Under the pieces are notes generated by a model, which saw only the letters and a list, made by a program, of their open reading frames with translations, made no database searches and had not been told where the DNA came from. The position numbers were made by a program, and so were the translations under genes. A DNA stretch of 64,000 nucleotides from positions 328,989-392,988 of the forward strand of contig NZ_FOJM01000001.1 of assembly GCF_900111825.1 (NCBI RefSeq), read 5' to 3'. Of the stretch, positions 25,686-34,867 are shown piece after piece (the stretch's first letter is position 1; each line of letters starts with the position of its first letter). The DNA is from Pedobacter suwonensis. GTDB taxonomy: Bacteria > Bacteroidota > Bacteroidia > Sphingobacteriales > Sphingobacteriaceae.

Positions 25686-27065
25686 TCAATCATTCCCTTC
25701 CGGCTGCGCGAAAAAACTCGTTGTTGCTGTACTCACCACTTCGCCATTGGCAATCACTTCAAAAACTGCATCAGTTTTATATTTTTTAACCGAACTATTT
25801 TTTCTGATCAGAAAAAAGGTCAGGTATGCAGTACCCTCTTTTGGCAGTACTGTTGCCTTTTGGATAAAGTCGATCTCATCATTGCTATCCTGCGGCCTGA
25901 ATGTAAATTTAACCTCCTTATTGGTTTTGTTTACCAGTTCTGCATTGTAAAGGTTGCTGGTTTTATCTGTTCCCCTGTTTTGATACAATGTACCACTGGC
26001 TCTTAAAACGGTAGTCTGAATATTTTCCCTTTTATAAATGAGTGAAGAGAAAACCATTAACACCACCAATAAAACAGCAGCATAACCATAGGATTTTAAC
26101 GCAACTTTATAAGGTTTACGTTCTGCGATAAAATCCTGGTTAAAGAAACCGATCAGGTTTTTAGGCTTGCCTACTTTTAGCATCACCTCATTGCATGAAT
26201 CGATACAGGCCGTGCAATTCACACATTCGAGCTGGGTTCCCTTGCGGATATCAATCCCGGTTGGGCAAACCTGCACACATAGCCCACAATCAATACAATC
26301 ACCTTGTTTGTTCTCATGTGCATTTCGCTGCATATGTCCACGGGGCTCACCCCTGGTAAAATCATAAGCGACCACCAGGCTTTGGTTGTCAAGCAAAACA
26401 CCCTGAAGCCTACCATAAGGACAGATTACCGTACACACCACCTCACGCACATAAGCAAATACGCCATAAAAAATAAAGGTAAACAGCCAGATGGATATAA
26501 AACCTGAAACATGTTTGGCGATCGGTTCTGTAATGATTTTAATCAGTACATCAGAGCCAATCATATAAGCCAGAAAAGTATTGGCAATGGCAAAAGAAAT
26601 GATCAGGAAAATGAAATGTTTGCTTCCTTTTTTCCATACCTTTTCCACGGTCCAGGGACCTTCGTCCAGTTTCTTTTGCCTGTTTGCATCACCTTCTATC
26701 CAGTATTCTATCCTGCGGAAAACCATCTCCATGAAAATAGTCTGCGGACAGGCCCATCCACACCATAGCCTGCCCAACACTACTGTAAAACAGACAATGA
26801 AGATAATAAAGATGAGCATGGCCAGTGCAAACAGGTAAAAATCCTGTGGAGTAAAAATTAATCCAAAGAAAACAAATTTCCTTTCGATAAAATTTAACAG
26901 TACCAATTGCTCGCCATTGAGCTTTAAAAAAGGGCATGAAAACAGGAACAGCAAGAGTATATAACTTACCCATTTGCGGCAAGTATATAGTTTACCCGAC
27001 GGTTTTTTAGGGTAAACTGGTCTTTTGTCCCTGCTTTTATTTCCAGGTTTATTTTTTGGTAACAT
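25686..27065 (-). CDS. ccoG: Cytochrome c oxidase accessory protein CcoG
   Basis: This 459-residue membrane ferredoxin has five hydrophobic segments, the CGWACPQTIFMEMVFRRIE stretch, and two 4Fe-4S motifs in the middle (CIDCGLCVQVCP; CVNCTACIDSC). The C-terminal 120 residues form an Ig-like periplasmic domain. CcoG (RdxA/FixG) is a cupric reductase for the maturation of cbb3 oxidase. The first 17 bases of the gene overlap the end of ccoP. Confidence 0.95.
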   Translation of the reverse strand: MLPKNKPGNKSRDKRPVYPKKPSGKLYTCRKWVSYILLLFLFSCPFLKLNGEQLVLLNFIERKFVFFGLIFTPQDFYLFALAMLIFIIFIVCFTVVLGRLWCGWACPQTIFMEMVFRRIEYWIEGDANRQKKLDEGPWTVEKVWKKGSKHFIFLIISFAIANTFLAYMIGSDVLIKIITEPIAKHVSGFISIWLFTFIFYGVFAYVREVVCTVICPYGRLQGVLLDNQSLVVAYDFTRGEPRGHMQRNAHENKQGDCIDCGLCVQVCPTGIDIRKGTQLECVNCTACIDSCNEVMLKVGKPKNLIGFFNQDFIAERKPYKVALKSYGYAAVLLVVLMVFSSLIYKRENIQTTVLRASGTLYQNRGTDKTSNLYNAELVNKTNKEVKFTFRPQDSNDEIDFIQKATVLPKEGTAYLTFFLIRKNSSVKKYKTDAVFEVIANGEVVSTATTSFFAQPEGND

Positions 27066-28017
27066 CGGCTTGATTTACACTGTCTTTTGCGGCCTTCATC
27101 TCATTGTCTTTCACATCTTTCGCTTCGTACTTTTCGCCTTGCGGGGCTTTCGCACCGGCAGGATTACTTCCGTGTAAAGAAAGGATAAAATTGGCCACTG
27201 CACTGATCTGTTTAGGGTTAAGGTTTTTCTCCCAGCTGATCATTCCTTTCTCAGGAACACCATATTTAATCGTCTTAAATACGTTGTTGATTCCGCCGCC
27301 ATGCAGCCAGTAATCGTCCGTTAAATTAGGACCGATCACGCCCTGTCCCTTATCGCCATGGCAAACTACACAGTTGGCATTAAAGATGGTCTTTCCTTCT
27401 TCCAGTACTGTAGGCGTATTATCAGCCTTTACCGAATTTTCGTCAATGGTATTGGCTGATTTTTCCAGGTAAGCTGTCTTTTCTACCTTAGCCTTAGCCA
27501 TTTCATTTTCATATTCCTTATCCTGCAATTCGCCATACCCACCGATGTGGTAATAAAAGAGATAACATGCAGCAAAAATCATGGTGCCATAAAACAGGAA
27601 GTTAAACCATGCGGGTACCGGGTTATTCAACTCTTTAATACCATCGTAAGCATGATCAATAACCAGGTTCTTTTCTTCTTCAATAGGCTTTAAACCTAGC
27701 AATTTTGCCCAGATAGATGGTTTTACCGTTTTCTGTTTCAGCCAGCTGTCATAATCAAGTCGCGCTTCTTTTACGGGGCCAGTGTATTTGGTTGGGTTTA
27801 ACTGCTCCTGGTACATTACTTTAAACGCATTAAGCAGCGTTATTGAAACAAAAAGCAGCACAAGTGCGAATAACAATAGCAATACAATGAGTAACTCTGA
27901 TTGATTAAGTCCTAATCCTGGCTGAGAAGGTGCTATTGCTTCTGCTGTTTTTTGATCTGCCGCGTAAGTGGCCGCCGATAAAAACAGTGAAAATAATAAT
28001 AGTTTAATCTTCTTCAT
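27049..28017 (-). CDS. ccoP: cbb3-type cytochrome c oxidase subunit CcoP, mono-heme
   Basis: The 322-residue protein has an N-terminal signal or membrane segment (1-20), two further membrane segments (about 42-66 and 141-160) and a C-terminal cytochrome c domain with one CVVCH heme site near residue 218 and a Met ligand in GMISWEKNL. Proteobacterial CcoP carries two heme c sites; only one CxxCH is present here. The N-terminal CcoP domain (PVPAWFNFLFYGTMIFAACYL) is intact. It is part of the cco operon, overlapping ccoQ by 14 bases and ccoG by 17. Confidence 0.93.
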   Translation of the reverse strand: MKKIKLLLFSLFLSAATYAADQKTAEAIAPSQPGLGLNQSELLIVLLLLFALVLLFVSITLLNAFKVMYQEQLNPTKYTGPVKEARLDYDSWLKQKTVKPSIWAKLLGLKPIEEEKNLVIDHAYDGIKELNNPVPAWFNFLFYGTMIFAACYLFYYHIGGYGELQDKEYENEMAKAKVEKTAYLEKSANTIDENSVKADNTPTVLEEGKTIFNANCVVCHGDKGQGVIGPNLTDDYWLHGGGINNVFKTIKYGVPEKGMISWEKNLNPKQISAVANFILSLHGSNPAGAKAPQGEKYEAKDVKDNEMKAAKDSVNQADVTKK

Positions 28018-28186
28018 ATGGTTTGGTTTTGTGGTCTTGAAAAGGGATTTCGCTCATGGTTTTAATATGATTCTTGCTTAATTTGAAGAGGTAAACCCCA
28101 ACAATTACAAAAAACAACATGAACATGAGCAGAGAGGTAACGAGGTATATTTCGCCGCCAGCTAAATCTTTTATCTGATTGAACAT
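28004..28186 (-). CDS. ccoQ: Small CcoQ-like subunit
   Basis: The 60-residue protein has a membrane segment (about residues 15-35) and a short charged tail ending PYEED. Its place between ccoN-O and ccoP and its size fit CcoQ, a single-span subunit that stabilises the oxidase. Sequence similarity to proteobacterial CcoQ is low, so the call rests on context. It is four bases downstream of ccoNO. Confidence 0.75.
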   Translation of the reverse strand: MFNQIKDLAGGEIYLVTSLLMFMLFFVIVGVYLFKLSKNHIKTMSEIPFQDHKTKPYEED

Positions 28187-28190
28187 CTTT

Positions 28191-30332
28191 TTATTGGTTT
28201 GATGGAATGGTTTCTTTATTGGCTTTAATGTCGGTACCTAATCTTTGCAGGTAAGCGATAATGGCTACAATTTCACGGTCACTTTTAACTTTGATATTAT
28301 TCTGCTTCAGGTCTGCGGCAATTTTTTCTGCCTGTATTTTTAAATCTTCATTGGCCTGTTTATCATATCCTTCAGGATACGGAACGCCCAATGTTTGCAT
28401 GGCCCTGATTTTACTTGCAGTGGTATTGATATCCAGTTTCTGCTCAATTAGCCAAGGATATGGTGGCATAATACTTCCAGGCGACATCGAGGTAGGATCA
28501 ACCAGGTGATTGTAGTGCCAGGCATCAGAATATTTTCCACCTACTCGATGAAGATCAGGTCCGGTACGTTTACTGCCCCATAAAAACGGGTGATCATAAA
28601 CAAATTCCCCTGCCTTGCTGTATTCGCCGTAACGTTCGGTTTCTGAACGAAAAGGCCGTACCGTTTGCGAATGGCAGTTTACACAACCTTCTCTGATATA
28701 AAGATCCCTGCCCTGCAGTTCCAATGCGGTATAAGGTTTAACGCTTGCGATGGTAGGTACATTAGACTGGATGGTGAAGGTTGGCATCATCTCTACCATT
28801 CCTCCGATCAGGATAATGATTAATGATAACACCATGAATTTCATTGGCTTACGCTCAAGCACCCTGTGCCAGGCTTTATCTGCCGGACTGCTATCTACCA
28901 CTATTTTTGGTAATGGCATGGCTTCTGCGGCTTCGTTGGCAACCAGTTTAGCACCCAGCATGGTTTTGGCCAGGTTATAGGTCATCACAATTACGCCAGC
29001 TAAATAGAGTGTACCGCCAATCGAACGCAAAACGTGCATCGGGATAATCTGTAAGGTTGTGGCAAGAAAATTCGGGTATTTCAACAAACCTTCAGCAGTA
29101 AACTCTTTCCACATCAATCCTTGCGTAAAACCTGCCCAATACATCGGGATGGCATAAAAGAGTATTCCCAAAGTACCGATCCAAAAGTGGAAACCTGCTA
29201 GTTTTTTAGAGTAAAGTTCGGTTTTATAAATGCGCGGGATTAACCAGTATAAAATACCGAATGTTAAAAAGCCATTCCATCCTAAAGCGCCAACATGAAC
29301 GTGGGCAACAATCCAATCGGTAAAATGCGCTACCCCGTTTATCTGTTTTAACGATAACATTGGGCCTTCGAAAGTAGCCATACCATAGGCAGTAAGGGCA
29401 ACTACCATAAATTTAAGGGTAACATCTTCCCTTACTTTATCCCAGGCGCCACGTAGGGTCAACAAACCATTAATCATACCGCCCCAGCTTGGTGCAATCA
29501 GCATAATAGAAAAGGCAACGCCTAACGATTGAGCCCAGCCCGGTAATGAAGTGTACAACAAGTGATGCGGTCCTGCCCAGATATAGATAAAAATAAGCGA
29601 CCAAAAGTGCAGGATACTCAGTTTATAAGAGTAAACAGGCCTGCCCGCCATTTTTGGAAGGAAGTAATACATCATCCCCAGGTACGGCGTAGTTAGGAAA
29701 AACGCAACAGCATTATGCCCGTACCACCATTGTACCAATGCATCCTGAACGCCGGCATACAAATAGTAGCTTTTCATAAAAGAAACAGGCAACTCAAAAG
29801 AGTTTACAATGTGTAATACCGCAATGGTTACAAAAGTGGCAATGTAAAACCAGATGGCCACGTAGAGATGGTGTTCGCGCCTTTTAATAATGGTACCGAA
29901 CATGTTGATCCCAAAAACCACCCAGATGAGGGTAATGGCAATATCAATTGGCCATTCGAGTTCGGCATATTCGTGTGAGGTGGTAAAACCCAGCGGAAGG
30001 GTAATTACGGCCGATAAGATAATGAGCTGCCAGCCCCAGAAATGGATTTTGCTCAGCGTATCGCTAAACATTCTGGCTTTAAGTAAACGCTGAAGGGAAT
30101 AATAAACGCCCATAAAAATGGCATTCCCGACAAAGGCAAAAATTACAGCATTGGTATGCAATGGCCTGATCCTGCCAAATGTGGTATACTGGCTACCCAT
30201 GTTCATGGCCGGCTTAAAGAGCTGCATGGCCACAAGCAGCCCAACAGTCATTCCTATAATTCCCCAAACAAGGGTGGCAATGCCAAAGTTTCTGACAATC
30301 CTGTTATCGTAAGTAAATTTTTCTAGCTGCAT
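28191..30332 (-). CDS. ccoNO: Fused cbb3-type cytochrome c oxidase subunits I and II (CcoN-CcoO)
   Basis: Residues 1 to about 480 are CcoN: some twelve membrane segments with the heme and CuB histidines in HTNAVIFAFVGN, WWYGHNAVAFFLTTPYLG, GPHHLLYTSLPG and VAHVHVGALGWNGF. Residues about 510-713 are CcoO: a membrane anchor, then REGCVNCHSQTVRPF with the heme c site and MSPGSIMPPYPW with the axial Met. The fusion is the normal form in Bacteroidota. The enzyme is the high-affinity terminal oxidase used at low oxygen. A 72-base gap upstream may hold its own promoter. Confidence 0.96.
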   Translation of the reverse strand: MQLEKFTYDNRIVRNFGIATLVWGIIGMTVGLLVAMQLFKPAMNMGSQYTTFGRIRPLHTNAVIFAFVGNAIFMGVYYSLQRLLKARMFSDTLSKIHFWGWQLIILSAVITLPLGFTTSHEYAELEWPIDIAITLIWVVFGINMFGTIIKRREHHLYVAIWFYIATFVTIAVLHIVNSFELPVSFMKSYYLYAGVQDALVQWWYGHNAVAFFLTTPYLGMMYYFLPKMAGRPVYSYKLSILHFWSLIFIYIWAGPHHLLYTSLPGWAQSLGVAFSIMLIAPSWGGMINGLLTLRGAWDKVREDVTLKFMVVALTAYGMATFEGPMLSLKQINGVAHFTDWIVAHVHVGALGWNGFLTFGILYWLIPRIYKTELYSKKLAGFHFWIGTLGILFYAIPMYWAGFTQGLMWKEFTAEGLLKYPNFLATTLQIIPMHVLRSIGGTLYLAGVIVMTYNLAKTMLGAKLVANEAAEAMPLPKIVVDSSPADKAWHRVLERKPMKFMVLSLIIILIGGMVEMMPTFTIQSNVPTIASVKPYTALELQGRDLYIREGCVNCHSQTVRPFRSETERYGEYSKAGEFVYDHPFLWGSKRTGPDLHRVGGKYSDAWHYNHLVDPTSMSPGSIMPPYPWLIEQKLDINTTASKIRAMQTLGVPYPEGYDKQANEDLKIQAEKIAADLKQNNIKVKSDREIVAIIAYLQRLGTDIKANKETIPSNQ

Positions 30333-30404
30333 AATAGAAGCGGAATTTTGTATGTTTTGTACACCAAAGGTATCCTGCAGCAGAGAGATAAAGCATGACG
30401 TGTG

Positions 30405-30584
30405 TTAGCTGGAAAAGTGATCTTCTTCACTTTTTTCGCCGGTTACTTCATCGTCAAACAAGATGCGCATGCCAGGAGTGTGCACATCATCGTTCTGACC
30501 GGTTTTATAAGCCCAAAAGAAAGCACCCAAAAAAATGAGTGCCATTAAAACGCTGCAACCAACTAAGAAGTAAAGGATATTCAT
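30405..30584 (-). CDS. ccoS: cbb3-type cytochrome oxidase assembly protein CcoS
   Basis: A 59-residue reading frame begins MNILYFLVGCSVLMALIFLG, a single membrane anchor, and continues FFWAYKTGQNDDVHTPGMRI, the family pattern (a short FxWAxxxGQ-DD-xxP motif), ending in an acidic tail. CcoS is needed for heme or copper insertion into cbb3 oxidase. The start overlaps the ccoI stop as ATGA, a sign of translational coupling. Confidence 0.93.
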   Translation of the reverse strand: MNILYFLVGCSVLMALIFLGAFFWAYKTGQNDDVHTPGMRILFDDEVTGEKSEEDHFSS

Positions 30585-32965
30585 ATCAATTTGTTTTTAC
30601 GGGCAAACCAGCGGGTAGCCAGGGTAGTAAATAAAATAATGGTGACCGTACTGACCGGCATCAGCACCGCTGCAACCAGTGGATATAGCGTTCCCTGTAC
30701 GGCATAGTAAATACCGATGCAGTTATATGCTGTAGCAATAGCAAAACTAATTTTAATAACTTTAAGCCCATCTTTACTGAGTTGGATAAAGTTTGGTAGA
30801 AAGTTCAATGCACTTCCCTGTAAAATGGCATCGCAGCCTGGTGTAAAATTATTGATGTTATCGGTTAAGGCTATCCCAAAATTACTCTGCTTCAAAGCGC
30901 CGGCGTCATTTAGCCCATCACCCAGCATCATTACTTTATTCCCATTTTCCTGAAGACTTAAAACGGCGGCCAATTTCTGGTGCGGACGCTGATGAAACCT
31001 GATAGACGTGTTTTCTGGAAAAATAGTCTTCAGCATGGAATGGTCCTTATCCGTATCGCCTGATAAAACCTGCAGTTTAAATTTAGAAAGTTTCGAAACC
31101 AACTGTCCCAATCCGGGCCGCCATTGTTGTTTAATATCAAAACATCCCTTGTAAACATGGTCAATCAAAATATGTACGCCGGTTTCACTAACCGATTTTA
31201 TGGTTATAGGAAGCATAGATAAATGTCCTGCATAAATAACGTGATCATTGATCTTCGCTGATAAACCCTTCCCTACCACCTCCTTATAATCCTGAAGTGA
31301 ATAAAATCTTTCAACGTTTAAGGCTTTTAAGATGTGCCGGCTTAAGGGGTGGGCAGAATTGCGCAACAGTGAAGCCACAATGAGTTTCTCCTCGTGTGTT
31401 AGAGATCCGCTAAAAGAAATTTCGGCATTTTCATTACTGGTCAGGGTACCTGTTTTATCAAAAATCAGCGTATCACATTTGGCCAGTTCTTCAACCGCAT
31501 CAGTATTTTTAACATAAAATCCTTTTTTATCAAAAACAGATAAGATGGCTGATAACGTAAAAGGTGTACTTAATGCCAGTACGCATGGGCAAGCTACAAT
31601 AATAACCGCGGTAAATGCCGACCAGGCTTTATGGCTATCGTGCTGAAACAACCAGTAGGCTGTAGCGGCAAAGGCAATCAGAAAAACGCCAATGCTGAAG
31701 TATTTCGCAACGGAATCGTTAAAATTTTGCTTTTCGACATTGCTTTTATAATTTTCATTGTTCCAGAGCCCAGTGAGGTAACTCTGCGAAACCGGTTTAA
31801 TCACTTCAAGTTCTATTGCCCCGGTAGTTTGTCGTCCTCCCGCATAAATGATTTCACCCAGTACTTTATGTATCGGTTCCGATTCACCGGTAACAAAGCT
31901 CATATCTACCCAGGCATCACCTTTCATTAAAATGGCATCTGCAGGTACCAGTTCTCCGTTTCTGATCCACAACCTGTCACCTATTTTTATATCGTTAATG
32001 GCTACAGGCTTTTCTTTACCATTCTGGATGGTAGTAACGGCAATGGGAAAATAAGACCGATAATCACGATCGAAAGAAATATGGTGGTAAGTACGCTGTT
32101 TAAGCCACTTACCCATCAAAAGCAAGAATACAAGACCTGTTAAAGTATCAGCAAAACCAGGTCCGGTTGCAAAAATGACTTCAAATGCGGTACGTAAAAA
32201 CAATACCGCAATAATTAGTGCTAATGGCGTATCTAAATTGATATGTTTGTGTTTGATGCTGGTAATGGCCGAGGTAAAATAATCGCGTCCACAATAGAAA
32301 GCAGCAGGAATAGAAAATGCCAGATTTAGCCAGCCGAATAAGTATTGAAACTGTTTTTCAAAACCCGATAAACCAAAGTATTCTGGAAAGCTGAAAAGCA
32401 TCACATTCCCCATTAAAAACCCTGCGACAGCAATTTTCAGCACTAAAGCTTTGTCTACCGAACTGCTATGGGCTTTAACCACATCCTGAAGACTGATTAA
32501 GGGTTCGTAACCGATCTGGTTTAAGGTTTCAACCAAATGTTTTAGTGAAATCTCTTCATGGTTAAATTGAATAGTGACCTGCTTTTTAAGAAAATCGATC
32601 CGTGAGCTGAAAATAGCTGCGTTAATTTTATAGAGGTGTTCCAGTAGCCAAATGCAGGAGCTACAATGAATTGCGGGAATGTAAAACGTGATGATACTCG
32701 AATTTCCATGTTTATAATCAATTAATTGATCAATGATTTTTGGATCGTCGAGGTATTCTAAATGACTTTCATTTTTTAACTGCCTGCCTGGATTATTGTT
32801 ATATACATAATAATTACAAAGGTTATTTTCTGAAAGAATCTTGAAAACAGCCATACAGCCCGCACAGCAAAAATCTTTATCGTCTGTTTGATATTTTACC
32901 TTAGGCAGATCTTCTCCACAGTGGTAGCAAATGGCTTTGGTTGCGGTTTTATGTTGATCTTCCAT
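30581..32965 (-). CDS. ccoI: Copper-exporting P-type ATPase CcoI (FixI-type)
   Basis: The 794-residue protein has an N-terminal Cys cluster (CYHCGE; CCAGCMAVF), a heavy-metal-binding HCSSCIW motif near residue 100, eight membrane segments, the transport motif CPC (VACPCVLALS), the phosphorylation site DKTGTL and the hinge GDGLNDAGAL. CcoI supplies copper for cbb3 maturation rather than for detoxification. HemN lies 11 bases upstream and ccoS overlaps its end, so hemN-ccoI-ccoS are probably one transcript. Confidence 0.95.
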   Translation of the reverse strand: MEDQHKTATKAICYHCGEDLPKVKYQTDDKDFCCAGCMAVFKILSENNLCNYYVYNNNPGRQLKNESHLEYLDDPKIIDQLIDYKHGNSSIITFYIPAIHCSSCIWLLEHLYKINAAIFSSRIDFLKKQVTIQFNHEEISLKHLVETLNQIGYEPLISLQDVVKAHSSSVDKALVLKIAVAGFLMGNVMLFSFPEYFGLSGFEKQFQYLFGWLNLAFSIPAAFYCGRDYFTSAITSIKHKHINLDTPLALIIAVLFLRTAFEVIFATGPGFADTLTGLVFLLLMGKWLKQRTYHHISFDRDYRSYFPIAVTTIQNGKEKPVAINDIKIGDRLWIRNGELVPADAILMKGDAWVDMSFVTGESEPIHKVLGEIIYAGGRQTTGAIELEVIKPVSQSYLTGLWNNENYKSNVEKQNFNDSVAKYFSIGVFLIAFAATAYWLFQHDSHKAWSAFTAVIIVACPCVLALSTPFTLSAILSVFDKKGFYVKNTDAVEELAKCDTLIFDKTGTLTSNENAEISFSGSLTHEEKLIVASLLRNSAHPLSRHILKALNVERFYSLQDYKEVVGKGLSAKINDHVIYAGHLSMLPITIKSVSETGVHILIDHVYKGCFDIKQQWRPGLGQLVSKLSKFKLQVLSGDTDKDHSMLKTIFPENTSIRFHQRPHQKLAAVLSLQENGNKVMMLGDGLNDAGALKQSNFGIALTDNINNFTPGCDAILQGSALNFLPNFIQLSKDGLKVIKISFAIATAYNCIGIYYAVQGTLYPLVAAVLMPVSTVTIILFTTLATRWFARKNKLI

Positions 32966-32976
32966 TGTAATCGTTT

Positions 32977-34323
32977 TTATATTGATGAACTGAAAAGTTG
33001 TGTTTTAGGCTGCTTAAGCCATAATTTCTCGTCGAATGCCATACAGACGTTTCTGAGGAAGGATTTTCCCCTGTTGGTGATGCTGATTTCTTTTTCCGTT
33101 ACCGATATCAGCTGATCATGCAATAATGGCAAAAGCCGTTCCTGTACCCTTTCAGGGATTGTGTCGCGGTATGCAGTATTATTTTTACACATGATATTTA
33201 AGATATGCTTTCTTATATCGAGGTCCTCATCAGTCAGAAAATGCCCTTTTTCTACAGGTAGTGACTGCTGCGCAATTTTATCCAGATAAGCTTCTACTGT
33301 TTTGGGGTTCTGAGCAAAAGCGGTCCAGCTATCGCTGATCGATGAAACCCCAAGACCGATGAGTAAATGGGTATGCTGACTGGTATAGCCCATAAAATTA
33401 CGATGGAGTTTATCCGTTGCCATTGACTGAAACAAAAGATCGCTTTTCAGGGCAAAATGGTCCATGCCTACATCTTCATAACCAACATTAATCAGTAAAT
33501 TTCTGCCAAATTGGTAAAGTGCAAATTTTTCATCGCCCATGGGAATATCCTTTTCGGTATAATGCCTTTGCCCGGGCTTTAACCATGGCACGTGTGCATA
33601 ACTGTAAAAGGCGATGCGATCCGGGTGCATATCAATCACATCATTTACGGTACGCTCCAGTCCGTCAATACACTGACCAGGCAGTCCATAAATCAGATCG
33701 AAGTTGATGGAAGTATAACCCATTTCCCTCGCCTCGCTGGTTACGTGAGCAACCTGTGCAGGTGTTTGAAAGCGGTTGATCAAAAACTGCACTTTAGGAT
33801 CGAAGTCCTGAATGCCCAAACTTAATCTTCTAAAACCAAGCTGGTAAAGTGTTGTTAAATGTGCTTTGGTGGTATTGGCTGGATGAGCCTCGAAAGAAAG
33901 TTCAGCATCAGGAGCCAGACTTGCATCTTGCATAATGCCATTAATCAGCAGACCGAGATTTTCTGCACTAAAAAAAGTAGGCGTTCCACCACCAAGGTGT
34001 AACTCTTTTAGTTTCGGTTTCTCCCGCAAGGCATCTACATACATGCGCCATTCAGCAAGTACAGCTAAAATATAAGGAACCTCTACCGAATGATTTTTGG
34101 TAATACGGGTATTGCAGCCGCAGTAGGTACATAGGCTTTCGCAGAACGGGAGGTGGATATATAAGCTGATCCCTTCATCTTTGTGGCTTGCATAGGTTTT
34201 GGATACCCTGTTTAACCATTCCTGAGTATTAAAGCTTTCAATATCCCAGTATGGCACTGTTGGATAACTGGTATAGCGAGGAGCAGCAACGTTATATTTT
34301 TTAAGCAATTCTGCATCTTCCAT
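32977..34323 (-). CDS. hemN: Oxygen-independent coproporphyrinogen III oxidase HemN
   Basis: The radical-SAM motif C-x3-C-x2-C-x-C is seen in CESLCTYCGC near residue 58, followed by LHLGGGTPTFFS and the SINFDLIYGLPGQ stretch. HemN makes protoporphyrinogen when oxygen is scarce, supplying heme for the oxidase next door. The start MEDAELLKKYNV (34323) lies one base after the stop of the preceding gene; an ATG 10 codons earlier would overlap it. With 448 residues it has the usual length. Confidence 0.95.
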   Translation of the reverse strand: MEDAELLKKYNVAAPRYTSYPTVPYWDIESFNTQEWLNRVSKTYASHKDEGISLYIHLPFCESLCTYCGCNTRITKNHSVEVPYILAVLAEWRMYVDALREKPKLKELHLGGGTPTFFSAENLGLLINGIMQDASLAPDAELSFEAHPANTTKAHLTTLYQLGFRRLSLGIQDFDPKVQFLINRFQTPAQVAHVTSEAREMGYTSINFDLIYGLPGQCIDGLERTVNDVIDMHPDRIAFYSYAHVPWLKPGQRHYTEKDIPMGDEKFALYQFGRNLLINVGYEDVGMDHFALKSDLLFQSMATDKLHRNFMGYTSQHTHLLIGLGVSSISDSWTAFAQNPKTVEAYLDKIAQQSLPVEKGHFLTDEDLDIRKHILNIMCKNNTAYRDTIPERVQERLLPLLHDQLISVTEKEISITNRGKSFLRNVCMAFDEKLWLKQPKTQLFSSSI

Positions 34324-34324
34324 T

Positions 34325-34750
34325 TTACAGTTTTTTAGTGGTTGCGCATTCACTCTGGCAGCAGCAGGCTTTACCTACGCATTTACCAGCTGCCCACTGA
34401 TCAAGGTTTTTGATTACCTGTTCCATCCTCGCCTTGGTGTCGGCCTGATCAGCCTCCAACGGAACATTGGCAACCTTCATGCCTGCAAGCCCCGCGGCAT
34501 TAAGGTCAAGATGATCTGTTTGTGAAGATGATGTCGCAATATATTTGATACCCAACGATCTAAGACCCAATATCATATCACTACTTAATTCATCGTTGTT
34601 AAAAACCAAAAGCGCTTCTTTACCAGTTGCAAATGAAAGCGTATCAGCTGTTAAGCTATTGGCAATTATAGTAATATCGTGTTTTTTGTAATTGGCCAGT
34701 ACCAACCATTCCTTTTCATCGGGCTTAATGTTATAAGCTATAGCTTTCAT
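34325..34750 (-). CDS. Truncated 2-hydroxyacid-dehydrogenase-like domain with Cys-rich tail
   Basis: Residues 1-100 match the N-terminal catalytic half of D-lactate dehydrogenase (AYNIKPDEKEW; FNNDELSSDMI; LGIKYIATSSSQTDHLDL), but the NAD-binding Rossmann domain is missing and the protein ends after 141 residues. The tail has six Cys in GKCVGKACCCQSEC, resembling a metal-binding site. The gene is one base upstream of the hemN start, so coexpression with heme biosynthesis is likely. It cannot be an active dehydrogenase; a role as a metal or heme carrier or sensor is speculation. Confidence 0.7.
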   Translation of the reverse strand: MKAIAYNIKPDEKEWLVLANYKKHDITIIANSLTADTLSFATGKEALLVFNNDELSSDMILGLRSLGIKYIATSSSQTDHLDLNAAGLAGMKVANVPLEADQADTKARMEQVIKNLDQWAAGKCVGKACCCQSECATTKKL

Positions 34751-34867
34751 ATATGATAATTATATATACAAAACTATGAAGGAAGCTTAAGGCGACAGGT
34801 GAGAATGCTTAGAGAAAAAAATGATATTGGTTATTTTTTTTAGTCATAAGCCTTGAGTCTCTCTTCT

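Noticed and set aside
30333..30404. FNR-like site before ccoNO (GGATACC)
   Set aside because: Only a weak half match; it lacks the TGAT-N4-ATCA dyad seen at the three stronger sites.
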